The notes: generated by a model from the letters alone, not told the origin. 64,000 bases of DNA from Hyphomonadaceae bacterium (GCA_019753105.1 JAIELJ010000003.1:1-64000); one strand, 5' to 3'; positions 1 through 9,755 are shown, counted from the stretch's first letter. Made by a program: numbers and translations.

Positions 1-116
1 ATGCGCCTGATCGCGCCGTTTACGGCCTCAACCAACCGCTTCGCTCGCGCGCCGCACAGCGACAACACCGCGATATACCTGGTAAAGGGCTGGTCTGGGA
101 CTTTTCAAACAGTCAC

Positions 117-743
117 TTAGAGCGAGAGCTCTATCTCATCGCTTTGAACGAATGCGCGGATCGCGCTTTGGTGCGCGAGAAAAAGTTGCGGCCAATCGCG
201 CTCTAGCACGCTCAAAACATCGAAGAGGTCGAACGGACCGAGCGAGGATTTGTAATCGCCATAGCGCGCTTGCAGATCCCGCCACGCTCCTTCGCCGCCT
301 TCGTGCTTCACCAGCGCGAACGCAGCGCCATCGCGGATGACGAGGTGCAGATTATTCGTGCCCGGTTCATCGATGCGCCAAGGCGGATAGCGGCGGTTGT
401 CCGCAGCGTTGTAAATGCAGATGCGGTTGCCGGCGGGATCGCGCAGCCAAGCTTCATGCCAAAGCCAGCTCTGCGCCTTCGGCGCCGCCTCGATCGCGTA
501 GCCGGCGAGACGCATGCGGCTCACTTCGAAATCGACGTCGAGCACTTCGAAATAGAGATGCGGAGCGTTGTCGCGGGGGATCGCGCCGTCGGTGACGTGC
601 ATCGAAAACGTGGCTTCGCCCTCCGGCAGTTCAAAGCGCGCGTAGTGTGGGCTCTTGACGATCAGGCGGAGCCCAAGCGCTTTATAAAACGCGATCGACG
701 CATCGAGGTCGGTGGCGGCGACAGTGATCTGGTTGAGGCGCAT
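117..743 (-). CDS. VOC/glyoxalase-fold protein
   Basis: A 208-residue protein whose first ~115 residues look like a vicinal-oxygen-chelate (glyoxalase/bleomycin-resistance) domain: it opens with MRLNQITVAATDLDASIAFY and has the closing DPAGNRICIYNA strand typical of VOC enzymes. The remaining ~90 residues are an extension I do not recognise. VOC proteins bind a divalent metal and act in dioxygenase, isomerase or resistance chemistry, so the substrate cannot be told. It lies 42 bp downstream of the tetR gene on the same strand and is probably co-transcribed with it and controlled by the operator at 1393-1427. Confidence 0.8.
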   Translation of the reverse strand: MRLNQITVAATDLDASIAFYKALGLRLIVKSPHYARFELPEGEATFSMHVTDGAIPRDNAPHLYFEVLDVDFEVSRMRLAGYAIEAAPKAQSWLWHEAWLRDPAGNRICIYNAADNRRYPPWRIDEPGTNNLHLVIRDGAAFALVKHEGGEGAWRDLQARYGDYKSSLGPFDLFDVLSVLERDWPQLFLAHQSAIRAFVQSDEIELSL

Positions 744-785
744 AAGCGCAACTTAGCACGCCCACGCGCTGTGGGATAAGCGTCT

Positions 786-1367
786 TTAGTGCGGCAGCAT
801 TGTCGCCGCGAGCGCCTTGATGGCGCGGCAAGCATTCTTGTGGGGCGCGTCGCTGCGCTGCGCTTTCGATATGACGAACGCGCCTTCCATCGCTGTCAGC
901 ATTGCGGATGCGAAGATGGCCGCGTGAGGTTTGCTCATGCCGCGCGCTTCAACGGCAATCCGAATCTCGGCTTCCCACGAATTGAACGCGCCGCGCACGG
1001 CGTCGGCCAGGATCACGTCATTGCTGCCGAAGCCTGTGGCGATCGCGGCCATCGGGCAGGAGGCGCAATATTCGCGCTCTTTGCTTTCCTTGGCGGTGGC
1101 CTTGAACACTTGATCGATAAAGCCATCGAGATTGACGCCGCTTTCATGCAGCACACGAAAACGTGAAGCCACCTCAGCGCCAACGCGGGCGACGACTTCG
1201 GCGCCGATTTGCTGCTTCCCACCGGGGAAATGGAAATAGAGAGACCCGCGCGGAGAGCCTGATTTCTCCAACAATTCGGCGATGCCGACGCCCTCATAAC
1301 CGCGCGCGCGAAAAAGGTCGGTTGCGACCGCCAGCATGTCTTCGCGGGCCGATGAAACTTTTGCCAT
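786..1367 (-). CDS. TetR/AcrR-family transcriptional regulator
   Basis: A 193-residue regulator. The N-terminal helix-turn-helix is clear (residues ~8-55: REDMLAVATDLFRARGYEGV, then a recognition helix ending SPRGSLYFHFPGGKQ). The C-terminal half is a ligand-binding/dimerisation domain containing a CASCPM motif, seen in the YxaF/LmrA-like branch of the family. It starts at an ATG facing the divergent gene at 1469, and a 10-bp inverted repeat sits between them, consistent with autorepression. The VOC gene just downstream is its likely operon partner; the effector is unknown. Confidence 0.9.
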   Translation of the reverse strand: MAKVSSAREDMLAVATDLFRARGYEGVGIAELLEKSGSPRGSLYFHFPGGKQQIGAEVVARVGAEVASRFRVLHESGVNLDGFIDQVFKATAKESKEREYCASCPMAAIATGFGSNDVILADAVRGAFNSWEAEIRIAVEARGMSKPHAAIFASAMLTAMEGAFVISKAQRSDAPHKNACRAIKALAATMLPH

Positions 1368-1392
1368 AGCGTCAATTTAGCACTTGTATGAC

Positions 1393-1427
1393 GACCGGTC
1401 TAGTGATAACCGCATAATAGACCGGTC
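1393..1427. promoter_or_regulatory. Probable TetR operator (perfect inverted repeat)
   Basis: GACCGGTCTA (1393-1402) and TAGACCGGTC (1418-1427) form a perfect 10-bp inverted repeat; each half also contains the self-complementary GACCGGTC. It lies 25 bp upstream of the tetR start and 42 bp upstream of the divergent secreted-protein gene, so it could govern both. ACCGGT-centred half-sites are common for this kind of repressor. Binding is inferred from position and symmetry only. Confidence 0.7.
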
Positions 1428-1468
1428 ATCATAGTCCGGCGTCTCTTCTCCCCGGAGGGTTAATCCTT

Positions 1469-1774
1469 ATGAAAAAGCTTATTGTTGCAGCACTCGCGCT
1501 CACCGCTTTCGGCCTCCCTGGCGTCGCCTCGGCCGATACCGCCGCTGACCGCCAAGCCGCCATCTCGCTCTGCCGCGCCGACATCGCCGCTCAGGCCAAT
1601 GTCGATCCGGCCTCGATCGAACTCGACAACATCCGCGTTCGCGCCGGCCTGATCCGTGTCGATTTCGACCTCTGGCACAATGGCAGCCTGCAAAACATCC
1701 GCTGCGAAGTTTCGCGCGGCGCAGAACTCACCGTCGCGTCGATCACGCCGACGCTGACTGCCTCGGCCCGCTAA
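1469..1774 (+). CDS. Small secreted protein of unknown function
   Basis: 101 residues beginning with a signal peptide (MKKLIVAALALTAFGLPGVASA), so the mature periplasmic protein is about 80 residues. Two cysteines (in the SLCRAD and IRCEV segments) could form a disulfide. A strong ribosome-binding site, CGGAGGG, precedes the ATG, and a good intrinsic terminator follows. No family recognised. It is divergent from tetR across the operator at 1393-1427. Confidence 0.75.
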   Translation: MKKLIVAALALTAFGLPGVASADTAADRQAAISLCRADIAAQANVDPASIELDNIRVRAGLIRVDFDLWHNGSLQNIRCEVSRGAELTVASITPTLTASAR

Positions 1775-1827
1775 CGGCCATTGCCCGCGCATCCGTCGCC
1801 TCCCGCGCGGATGTGTTGATCGCCTTG

Positions 1828-1857
1828 AAGCGCTCCCGTTCGCGGGAGCGCTTTTTT
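1828..1857 (+). terminator. Intrinsic terminator
   Basis: The stem GCGCTCCCG / CGGGAGCGC with a TTCG tetraloop is followed by six T residues. It ends the transcript of the small secreted protein at 1469-1774. Confidence 0.9.
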
Positions 1858-1909
1858 GCGTGGGGAATGGAGTTGAAGCAAAGCGGCCCGCGCGCTCTAA
1901 GCTCGGCGC

Positions 1910-2512
1910 ATGGCTGACATCGCTTCGCTCTTCGTGACGAAACTCTACCGCGCCGCACTCGACGGCGTGGACGTGCGCGACCTCTCGAAATCCTGCCGCG
2001 CGATTGCCGCTGACGATGTTGCGGGGCAGGCGTGGAGCAAGGAAAAGAACTATCGCGGCTACACCTCCTATGCCTCGCTCGACGATTTGCCGAAGCGCGA
2101 TCCCAGTATGGCCGCACTGGTGAAGGTGTTGGATAAGCACGCCGCAGCCTTTGCGCGTGAGCTTCATCTTGAGTTCGGCGGGCGCAAGCTGAAGCTCGAT
2201 TCCATCTGGATCAATGTGCTGGAGCCCGGCGGCGTTCACAGCGGCCACATTCATCCGCACTCCGTGCTGAGCGGCACGTTCTATGTCGAGACGCCGCCTG
2301 GCTCGTCCGCGCTGAAGCTCGAAGATCCGCGCCATCCGATGATGATGGCCGCACCCATGCGCAGCGAAGATGCGCCGGAGAGTGAGCGAACGTTCGTTTA
2401 CGTGACTCCGAAAGCTGGCGAGGTTCTCATGTGGGAGAGCTTCGTGCGCCACGAAGTGCCGGCGAACGCGGCGAAGAAGCCGCGCATTTCGATCAGCTTC
2501 AACTACGCCTGA
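1910..2512 (+). CDS. Putative 2OG-Fe(II) oxygenase (TIGR02466-like)
   Basis: A 200-residue protein resembling the TIGR02466 group of putative 2-oxoglutarate/Fe(II) dioxygenases. The proximal metal-binding region is GGVHSGHIHPHSVLSGTFYV, the distal histidine is in WESFVRHEVPAN, and the arginine of KPRISISFNYA would bind 2-oxoglutarate. Substrate unknown. Its end is five bases from the converging end of the gene at 2517. Confidence 0.8.
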   Translation: MADIASLFVTKLYRAALDGVDVRDLSKSCRAIAADDVAGQAWSKEKNYRGYTSYASLDDLPKRDPSMAALVKVLDKHAAAFARELHLEFGGRKLKLDSIWINVLEPGGVHSGHIHPHSVLSGTFYVETPPGSSALKLEDPRHPMMMAAPMRSEDAPESERTFVYVTPKAGEVLMWESFVRHEVPANAAKKPRISISFNYA

Positions 2513-2516
2513 AGCA

Positions 2517-2951
2517 TCAGCGGACGCCTGCGCCAACGACGGGGCGTGCCGTGATGCGGCCGCTCGGCGCGTTCAAGCACTCGCCGCGCGCGATGGTGAT
2601 GCGCGAAGGAAACGTGGCGCGTTGAAAGCTGATCGTCGCAATGCCCCAGCGACGCCACGTATTGCCTTCGGCATCCGTTAGAGCGGCGGGGCACGCGGCG
2701 CCCGCATCGTCATTCTCGACCCAGTAGGCTTGATAGGCGCCGCGGCCTTCGTATTGGCCGGCGAGACCGACGACGAAGATTTGGCCGCGGCCGTCACCTT
2801 GTTCGGGCACGTAGGTGAGCACGGCGGTGTCGCCGACATCGCGATCGTACACCAATTGGTTGCCACTCGGCAGTGACCAGACTTCGTCGGCGCTCGCCGG
2901 CGCGGCGATCAGGGTGAGCGCGAGTGCGGCGAGCATGGTGCGGAGCTTCAT
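2517..2951 (-). CDS. Exported hypothetical protein
   Basis: About 144 residues from the ATG giving MKLRTMLAALALTLIAAPASADEV, an obvious signal peptide; an upstream in-frame start would place 18 unlikely residues before it. The mature part is rich in Gly, Tyr and Trp and has two cysteines. Family not recognised. It converges on the 2OG oxygenase gene. Confidence 0.65.
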   Translation of the reverse strand: MKLRTMLAALALTLIAAPASADEVWSLPSGNQLVYDRDVGDTAVLTYVPEQGDGRGQIFVVGLAGQYEGRGAYQAYWVENDDAGAACPAALTDAEGNTWRRWGIATISFQRATFPSRITIARGECLNAPSGRITARPVVGAGVR

Positions 2952-3414
2952 GAGTGGCGTATCCTTCCGATGATCAAGTTCCATTGTGCCGCGGGCGCGC
3001 GCCAACGCAAGCGAACGCTTTGCGAAAGCGGCTTTGGCTTTGACGAAATTGGTACGGGCGGTGCGCGTCAGCTTGAGTCACGTCTTTGCGGCCAGGCCTG
3101 TTTGGCTTGGGTTGTGAACTCATCCGCATGATCGACGCGGTGCTCGTACTCCGCGGAGCAGGCGAGCACCGCGGCGAGCGTGTGCGGGCGCGCGTGGAGG
3201 CGAGCGGAGAGGCGGCGCGCAGCGGGGAGCGGATGTTTGCTGGCTTTCGCGCGCCCAGTGGCTCGCCCGCGCGCATGCCTGAACCTTCCGCGCCCCACCC
3301 TCACCCAACCCTCTCCCTCCCATTGGAGGGAGAGGGCGATGCGTCGGATTGGCGGCGCGCCTGTTCTTTAAAGAAGGATCGCGCGCAAAGCGCGCGTCCG
3401 GAATAACGGATCAG
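2952..3414. other. Gene-free stretch with intergenic repeat hairpin
   Basis: About 460 bp with no convincing gene. It contains one perfect long hairpin (listed separately), then a second GCGCGC-rich palindrome near 3380-3400. Several open frames cross it, but none has a ribosome-binding site or recognisable product. Confidence 0.6.
3309..3336. repeat. Perfect 12-bp hairpin, common intergenic repeat type
   Basis: CCCTCTCCCTCC, loop CATT, GGAGGGAGAGGG. It is preceded by CACCCTCACCCAA. This resembles a palindromic repeat widely scattered between genes in alphaproteobacteria. No T-run follows, so it is not a standard terminator. Confidence 0.7.
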
Positions 3415-3993
3415 CTATTGATCGCTTTGAGCCTCCAGTCGGCGAACATCTGCGCCGAACTCCGGCACTAGAGCGAGAAGGCGAGCGATGTTAACGGCGT
3501 CGTCTAGGCCGGAGTGATGGCGCCCGATCATTTCTTGTTTGAGGAGCTTGGAAGCTGAGGCGAGACCGCAGCTGCGGACGTCGAGCGTCTTGGCGAACGC
3601 AGTCTTCAAGTTGAGATGGCGGAGCGCCTCATGAGGGTCGGCGCAGCCTGTACGCGGCAGTCGCGCTCGAACTGGCCCTTGTCGTAGTTCCCCCAGCTCG
3701 CCCAGGCCGTGAGGCCACGTGCCTCAGCGAGCCAAGCGCTGTACTGAGCGCACGCTTGGGAAACCAAGGCGCTGCGTCGACTTGTGTCTGCGTGATGCCC
3801 GTCAGTTCGGTGCAAAACGCGGTCAGCCTCGGTGTGATCGTAGGACGTACAAACGATGGAAGCGATTGACGATTTCCATGGTACTGAGATCGACGCGCGC
3901 CGCGCCGATCTCAATGACTTCCATTGCGGTTCGCGCGATGCGTTGATCCGTATCGCACGTCGCTTCGAGATCGACGATGACAAGTTCGGGCAT
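3415..3993 (-). pseudogene. 3'-5' exonuclease (DEDD family), frameshifted
   Basis: The start reads MPELVIVDLEATCDT, the ExoI DxE motif of a DnaQ-like/KapD-like exonuclease. Reading then has to change frame three times: near 3850 (one T apparently missing after FHR), near 3760, and near 3620. With those changes the product continues through LTAFCTELTGIT, AWASWGNYDKGQFERDC, LRHLNLKTAFAK and finally HHSGLDDAVNIARLLA, the ExoIII region. The gene sits 15 bp downstream of rpoD. Either it is decayed or the assembly has local errors; three frameshifts in under 300 bp need explaining. Confidence 0.75.
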
Positions 3994-4008
3994 CGCGGCC
4001 CCTGCGTC

Positions 4009-6090
4009 CTAGTTGTCCAAGAAGCTCCGCAGCTTCCGTGAGCGCGACGGATGCTTCAGCTTGCGCAGCGCTTTCGCTTCGATCTGGCGGATACGTTCGC
4101 GTGTAACCGAGAACTGCTGACCCACTTCTTCCAGCGTATGATCCGTGTTCATCCCAATCCCGAAGCGCATGCGCAGCACGCGTTCTTCGCGCGGGGTGAG
4201 CGAGGCCAACACGCGGGTGGTGGTTTCGCGCAGATTGCTTTGGATCGCGGCGTCTACCGGCAGGATGGCGTTTTTGTCTTCGATGAAGTCCCCGAGGTGT
4301 GAATCTTCTTCGTCGCCGATCGGCGTTTCCAAGGAGATCGGCTCTTTGGCGATCTTCATCACCTTGCGGACTTTTTCGAGCGGGAGGCCCAGCTTTTCGG
4401 CAAGCTCTTCCGGCGTCGGCTCGCGGCCGATTTCGTGGAGCATCTGACGGCTGGTGCGCACGAGCTTGTTGATCGTCTCGATCATGTGGACCGGGATACG
4501 GATCGTGCGCGCTTGGTCGGCAATGCTGCGCGTGATCGCTTGGCGGATCCACCACGTGGCGTACGTGGAGAACTTGTAGCCGCGGCGATACTCGAACTTA
4601 TCGACGGCTTTCATCAGGCCGATGTTTCCTTCTTGGATCAGATCCAGGAATTGCAGGCCGCGGTTGGTGTACTTTTTCGCGATGGAGATGACGAGGCGGA
4701 GGTTCGCTTCGACCATTTCCTTCTTGGCTTGGCGCGCTTCGCGTTCGCCTTTTTGCACGGCGTGAACGATGCGGCGGTATTCGTCGATCGGCACGCCGGT
4801 CTCTTGGGCGAGTACGCCGATTTCGCCGCGAATGTCGGCGATGTCGTCAACTTCCGCGGCGACGAACTTGGCCCAGTTCTTCGACCGAGCGGCGACCTTC
4901 TCGGTCCACTTCGGATCGAGTTCGCTGCCTTGATAAGCTTCGAGGAATTGGCTGCGCGGCACGCCATTTGAATCGGCCAGACGCATCAGCTTGCCTTCAA
5001 GCTGAATGAGTTTGCGATTGATGGCGTAGAGCTGCTCGACCAGGCTCTCGATACGCGCATTGTTGAGCTTCAGCTTCTTCAGCTCTTCGATGATCGTGTT
5101 CTGCGCGGTCTCGTAGGCTTCGTTCTTGGCGCCGGGCAGCGCCTTGCCTTGCAGGCGAAGTTCGATGCGCTTTTCCTGCAGCTTGCGGAACTGGCCGAAG
5201 GCTTCGGCGATGGCGTCGAGCGTCGACATCACGCCTTCTTTAAGTTCGGCTTCCATCGCCGACATCGAGATCGCCTGTTCGTCGTCGAACTCGCTGTCGC
5301 TATCGGCTTCAGCGGCGGCTTCGCCCGGATCTTTCGGTTCGCCGTCCTCGTCGGTGGCGGGAGCGGGCTTCGGCGCAGAGCGCGCAGCGACCGCTTCGGC
5401 CTTCTTGCGCTCCATCTCGGCGATTTCGATCTTGGCTTGCTCAGGATCGACGAGGCCGTCAGCGTTCACGCCGGGCGCCGATTGCGGGACGATGCCCATC
5501 TCGGCGCCGTAGGTGGCTTCAAGATCGATGATGTCGCGCAGCAGGATCTTCTGCTCACGGAGTTCGTCGCGCCACACCATGATGGCTTCGAACGTGAGCG
5601 GGCTTTCGCACAAGCCGCGGATCATCGCGTCGCGGCCGGCTTCGATGCGTTTGGCGATGGCGATTTCGCCTTCGCGGCTGAGCAGCTCGACGCTGCCCAT
5701 TTCGCGCAGATACATGCGCACCGGATCGTCGGTGCGGTCAGCGTCTTCGCGGGTGTTGGTGACGGCGACCTTCGTGGTCGCTTCGTCGCGGGTGGCGACG
5801 GCCTTGGAGCCTTCTTCCTCGGCGGCTTCGCCTTCTTCTTCATTGTCGACGACATTGATGCCCATCTCATTGAGCTGGCTCATCACGTCTTCGATCTGCT
5901 CGGACGAGAACTCTTCCGACGGCAGCACTTTGTTGAGCTCTTCGTGGGTGACGAAGCCGCGCGCTTTCGCGGCTTTGATCATCTTCTTCACGGCGGCGTC
6001 CGAGAGGTCGAGGATCGGGCCTTCCGGCGCGTCCTTCTCCTCAGCAGCGGACTCTTCGCTCTTGCTCATCGAAACTTTGCTCTTTGCCAT
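4009..6090 (-). CDS. rpoD: RNA polymerase primary sigma factor (sigma-70/RpoD)
   Basis: 693 residues, typical for an alphaproteobacterial RpoD. It has an acidic N-terminal region 1.1 and a long non-conserved insert rich in Glu/Ala. Region 2 is unmistakable ([20 protein letters not shown] through [13 protein letters not shown]), and the C-terminal region 4 helix-turn-helix contains [17 protein letters not shown]. It directs core RNA polymerase to housekeeping promoters. It follows dnaG by 18 bp on the same strand, the classic macromolecular-synthesis arrangement but without rpsU. Confidence 0.98.
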   Translation of the reverse strand: MAKSKVSMSKSEESAAEEKDAPEGPILDLSDAAVKKMIKAAKARGFVTHEELNKVLPSEEFSSEQIEDVMSQLNEMGINVVDNEEEGEAAEEEGSKAVATRDEATTKVAVTNTREDADRTDDPVRMYLREMGSVELLSREGEIAIAKRIEAGRDAMIRGLCESPLTFEAIMVWRDELREQKILLRDIIDLEATYGAEMGIVPQSAPGVNADGLVDPEQAKIEIAEMERKKAEAVAARSAPKPAPATDEDGEPKDPGEAAAEADSDSEFDDEQAISMSAMEAELKEGVMSTLDAIAEAFGQFRKLQEKRIELRLQGKALPGAKNEAYETAQNTIIEELKKLKLNNARIESLVEQLYAINRKLIQLEGKLMRLADSNGVPRSQFLEAYQGSELDPKWTEKVAARSKNWAKFVAAEVDDIADIRGEIGVLAQETGVPIDEYRRIVHAVQKGEREARQAKKEMVEANLRLVISIAKKYTNRGLQFLDLIQEGNIGLMKAVDKFEYRRGYKFSTYATWWIRQAITRSIADQARTIRIPVHMIETINKLVRTSRQMLHEIGREPTPEELAEKLGLPLEKVRKVMKIAKEPISLETPIGDEEDSHLGDFIEDKNAILPVDAAIQSNLRETTTRVLASLTPREERVLRMRFGIGMNTDHTLEEVGQQFSVTRERIRQIEAKALRKLKHPSRSRKLRSFLDN

Positions 6091-6108
6091 CGAGATAGGT
6101 GTCTTTCT

Positions 6109-8055
6109 TTAGCCGGCGAGGTCTTCGCCAGCCTCTCCGGGAATGCTGATCTCAGTCAGGTAGGCTCCGGCCTCAATGGCCTTTGCCTCTTTCAGAAGCG
6201 CCTGATGCCGTCTCTGTGCGTCGAGAGCTTCGGCGCCGTCTCCAGCTGCCACCGCCATCAACTCCGCCATCTCCTCCTTGATCGCGGGAAGAACGATGTC
6301 TCGAGCGGCACGCGCACGCCACTCCGCAGGATGGGAGACAGCTACCTGCCGGTCGCGGTCCTTTCCCAACGCTTCGCGGTCGTTCTTCCAGCGCAGGACG
6401 CGCGCCGCAGCGCGTTCCCGACCCAATCGGGTCAAATGGAGGCTCAATGCCTCCCGGTCAATGGCCCCAACCGCCTCAGGGGTATCGGCAAGCTCAACCA
6501 AGGCGATCCGGATTTCTGAAAGCTCTGGGTCGGCAATATCCAGGCGATCCAGCCATTCAACATACTGAGCCAGGACGCCCGGATAATCGACGGCCGCTCG
6601 CAGGAATGCCTCGGCTGCTGGCCGCGGCCTTATGGGCGCCTGGAGCTTCAGCTCCTGGGTCGGCGGCAGGATCTGGGGACCGCGCTTCCAGCCGCCTTTG
6701 CCTTGCGGTTGGCCTTGATTTTGGCCCGGATACTGGCCTTGCGGGCGGGGCTCGAACGCCGGGCGCTGGGCCCGCATGGCGGCGTTGGCGCGGCCGAGCA
6801 TGTCGTAGAAATAGGCTTTCGACGTGTCCTTATCCGCGATCGAGTTGGACGCGGTTTTGAGTGCGGCTTGCAGCGCAGCGCGCGCTTCCGGGGTGGCGAG
6901 GCCGTGGCGGGCGAGTTCGCGGTCGAAAAGCGCGGTCGAGAACGGGACGGCGGCTTCGAGCAGGGCGGTGAGCGCTTCGGCGCCGCCGGCGCGGTAGATG
7001 TCGTCTGGGTCCTGGCCTTGCGGGGCGTAGGCGATCTTGAGCGTGAGGCCGGGCGCCAGATGCGGCAGCGCCAGGTCCATCGCGCGGTCGGCAGCGCGGC
7101 GGCCGGCATCGTCGCCATCAAAGCAAAGCGTGGGCTCGCCGCCTGAACGCCAGAGCAATTGCAGCTGATCTTCCGTCAGCGCCGTGCCGCAGGGCGCCAC
7201 AGCGGCGATGCCTGCGCGCTCGAAGGCGATGACATCGAGATAGCCTTCGCCGACGACGAAGCCCGGCGCTTTCGTCCGCGCCAGCAGCTCGCGCGCTTGC
7301 TTGATGCGATAGAGCACGCGGCCTTTGGAATAGAGCGCGCTCTCGGGCGAGTTGATGTATTTGGCCTTGGCGTCTTTCGCGAGCGCGCGGCCGCCGAAGC
7401 CGATGATCTTGCCGCTGGTGTCGGTGATCTCGAAGGTGACGCGGCCACGGAAAGTATCGATGGCGCGCTTGCCCTCGTCGCCTTCGCGCACAACGCCAGC
7501 GGCGACCATTTCCTCGACCGTGTAGCCTTCGGCTTTCAGCTTATCGAGCGCCCAGGTCCATTTGTCGGGCGCGAGGCCAATACCGAAGCGCTCCCAATCG
7601 TCGGGCGTCAGCCCACGGCCTTGCAGATATTTGCGTGCATCAGCGCCGCCGGAAGAGCGCAGCGCATCGGCGTAGAGCTTGCCGACATGCGCCGTGATCG
7701 CAAAGAGGCGCTTCCTGCGGTCGTCCTGGCCGCGATCTTCATATTCGTCCTTCGGCAGCGGCACGCCTGCATATTCGGCGATCTTCTCGACCGCTTCCGG
7801 AAAGTTCAGGCCCTCTAGCTTCATGGCGAGCGTGAACACGTCGCCCTTCTCGCCGCAGCCGAAGCAGTTGAAGATGCCCTTCTGATCGAGGACGTGGAAA
7901 GACGAGCTCTTTTCCTGGTGGAACGGGCAGCACGCCCAGTAATCTCCGGCCGACGGACGAGTCTTGCGCTTATCCCAGTTCAACCTCTTGCCGGCATAAT
8001 CGGCAATCGAGACCCGGTCGCGCACCTGTCGCAGCAAGGTGTCGGAGAAACGCAT
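6109..8055 (-). CDS. dnaG: DNA primase
   Basis: 648 residues. The N-terminal CHC2 zinc-binding domain is visible (CCPFHQEKSSSFHV ... FNCFGCGEKGDV, residues ~42-75). The TOPRIM core follows with VVGEGYLDVIAF and CFDGDDAGRRA. The C-terminal third has a Gln/Gly/Pro-rich linker (residues ~430-460), then a helicase-interacting domain. It makes RNA primers for replication with DnaB and is co-directional with and immediately upstream of rpoD. Confidence 0.98.
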   Translation of the reverse strand: MRFSDTLLRQVRDRVSIADYAGKRLNWDKRKTRPSAGDYWACCPFHQEKSSSFHVLDQKGIFNCFGCGEKGDVFTLAMKLEGLNFPEAVEKIAEYAGVPLPKDEYEDRGQDDRRKRLFAITAHVGKLYADALRSSGGADARKYLQGRGLTPDDWERFGIGLAPDKWTWALDKLKAEGYTVEEMVAAGVVREGDEGKRAIDTFRGRVTFEITDTSGKIIGFGGRALAKDAKAKYINSPESALYSKGRVLYRIKQARELLARTKAPGFVVGEGYLDVIAFERAGIAAVAPCGTALTEDQLQLLWRSGGEPTLCFDGDDAGRRAADRAMDLALPHLAPGLTLKIAYAPQGQDPDDIYRAGGAEALTALLEAAVPFSTALFDRELARHGLATPEARAALQAALKTASNSIADKDTSKAYFYDMLGRANAAMRAQRPAFEPRPQGQYPGQNQGQPQGKGGWKRGPQILPPTQELKLQAPIRPRPAAEAFLRAAVDYPGVLAQYVEWLDRLDIADPELSEIRIALVELADTPEAVGAIDREALSLHLTRLGRERAAARVLRWKNDREALGKDRDRQVAVSHPAEWRARAARDIVLPAIKEEMAELMAVAAGDGAEALDAQRRHQALLKEAKAIEAGAYLTEISIPGEAGEDLAG

Positions 8056-8176
8056 CAGAACCTGGGGGTGGGTGAAGTCCCTATTATACAGCGATTCGCC
8101 GAAACGATTCTCGGATGACCCCGTTTTCGGCAGTCAAATGCCTCTGTCCGGCCTAAAGTGCGGCGGGGAGAACATC

Positions 8177-9697
8177 ATGATCCAACGTCGATTGATGGCC
8201 GCTTGCGCGGCCTTGGCTGTCAGCGCTTGCGCCAGCACGAGCGCTGCGCCGGACGCGCAGACGGCGGCGTGGTGGGCGACGACTGCGGCTCTTTCCGGCG
8301 ATGACATGGAGGTGCGCGATACCGGCTCGCTCGGCTATGAGCGCGCTGCGGCTTATGTGGCCGATCGCTTCCAGCGCGCGGGCCTTCAGCCAGCGGGCGA
8401 GGGCGGGACGTATTTTCAGCGCATCACGTTCGACGACATCGAGGTCGTCAGTGAAGGCACGGCTATCAGCGTCGGCGCGCGCAGCTTGCGCTTCCTGCAT
8501 GAAGTCTCGGTGACGCCGACTTGGGGCATGGCCCAAAGCATCGACGCGCCGCTGGTCTTCCGTGGTTATTGCAGTGCGCAAGACATGACGGGCGTGCGCG
8601 GCGCCGTCGTTCTCTGTTTTGGCACGCGCCGTACTGGGCAAACGCTGATCGCGGCGCAGGGTGAGGCAGCAACCGCCGCAGGCGCGGTCGCCTTAGTGCG
8701 TGTCGACGACATGGGCTTCACCATTGAGCCGCCGCGCTGGCCGCTTGCCTACGCTCGAACGGTTGCGCCCGCCGACGGCTCGCCGCGTGCGCGAACGATC
8801 CCATCGATACGTCTCAGCGCGCCCGCCTTCATCGAGATCGCCAACACAGCGGGTCAGGACGGCGCTGCCATTCTTTCGCGCGGCGCGGGTGGCGAGCCGA
8901 TGGCGGCGTTCGATTTCGGCGTCCGCTTCACGGCGCGCTTTGCAACGCGCGAGCGGAGCTACACGTCCGCCAATGTGCTCGCCATGCTGCCTGGGACCGA
9001 CCCAGCGCTCGCCGATGAGCCCGTGCTGCTGATCGCGCACCTCGACGGCTACGGCTATGGCACGCCGGTCAACGGCGATAATCTCTATAATGGCGCGCTC
9101 GATGACGCGGCTTATGTCGCCACGCTCATCACCCTCGCCGATGCGCGCAACGGGCGCGGTTCTCGCCGTCCGATCATTTTCGCGGCGGTGACTGCGGAGG
9201 AGAAGGGCTTGTGGGGCTCGCGCTGGCTTGCCGCGCACCCGACGCCCGCGGCGCCGACGCCGATTGCGGTGCTCAATCTCGATCAGTTGCGCCCGCTCTA
9301 TCCGTTGCGTGTGTTGACGACGCTCGGTCTCGACGATTCAACGCTCGGCCAAACCGTGCGTGATGTTGCGGGACCAATGGGCATTGAGGTGCGCGGCGAT
9401 CTTGAGCCGGAGCGCAATCTGTTGCGCCGCACCGATCACTGGCCGTTCATGCAGCGCGGCGTGCCGGCGGTGAGTTTTCTCTTTGGCTTCGATGAAAGCG
9501 ATGCCGAAGCGAGGGCGCGCTACCGCGAGTGGTACGAAAACCGCTACCACGCGCCGCAAGACGATATCACCACGCCGATCGACTTCCAGGCGCAGGCGGA
9601 GTTCCACCGCTTCTATTTTGCGCTGACCGAAGCGGTCGCCAACGCGGATGCGCCGCCGGAATGGCTGCCGGACAGTCCGCACCGCCCGCGCCAATAA
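8177..9697 (+). CDS. M28-family zinc aminopeptidase, probable lipoprotein
   Basis: 506 residues from the ATG preceded by GGGGAG. The N-terminus MIQRRLMAACAALAVSACAS has a lipobox (VSAC), indicating an outer- or inner-membrane-anchored enzyme. A PA-like insert (residues ~110-230) precedes the M28 catalytic domain. Metal ligands are recognisable in IAHLDGYG, NGALDDAA, AVTAEEKGLWGS and the late LLRRTDHWPF. M28 enzymes remove N-terminal residues from peptides. It is divergent from dnaG. Confidence 0.88.
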   Translation: MIQRRLMAACAALAVSACASTSAAPDAQTAAWWATTAALSGDDMEVRDTGSLGYERAAAYVADRFQRAGLQPAGEGGTYFQRITFDDIEVVSEGTAISVGARSLRFLHEVSVTPTWGMAQSIDAPLVFRGYCSAQDMTGVRGAVVLCFGTRRTGQTLIAAQGEAATAAGAVALVRVDDMGFTIEPPRWPLAYARTVAPADGSPRARTIPSIRLSAPAFIEIANTAGQDGAAILSRGAGGEPMAAFDFGVRFTARFATRERSYTSANVLAMLPGTDPALADEPVLLIAHLDGYGYGTPVNGDNLYNGALDDAAYVATLITLADARNGRGSRRPIIFAAVTAEEKGLWGSRWLAAHPTPAAPTPIAVLNLDQLRPLYPLRVLTTLGLDDSTLGQTVRDVAGPMGIEVRGDLEPERNLLRRTDHWPFMQRGVPAVSFLFGFDESDAEARARYREWYENRYHAPQDDITTPIDFQAQAEFHRFYFALTEAVANADAPPEWLPDSPHRPRQ

Positions 9698-9755
9698 GCG
9701 CGCTTCCGTCGCGCGATGCTAGCGGCGTTGGCGATGCCGGTGCATAAACGCCCGC

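Noticed and set aside
1-120. A 39-codon frame from the first base to a TAG at 118-120
   Set aside because: It could be the end of a gene that starts before the window, but nothing in it is recognisable and no neighbour supports it.
1460-2536. A 358-codon minus-strand frame over three genes
   Set aside because: It overlaps a signal-peptide gene, a terminator and a 2OG oxygenase on the other strand; no domain is visible in it.
3086-3406. Open frames in the gap between 2952 and 3414
   Set aside because: They cross a palindromic intergenic repeat, have no ribosome-binding site and give low-complexity Arg/Ala-rich products.
4435-6519. Long plus-strand open frames opposite rpoD and dnaG
   Set aside because: They are antisense to highly conserved genes and reflect the absence of stop codons in GC-rich DNA.
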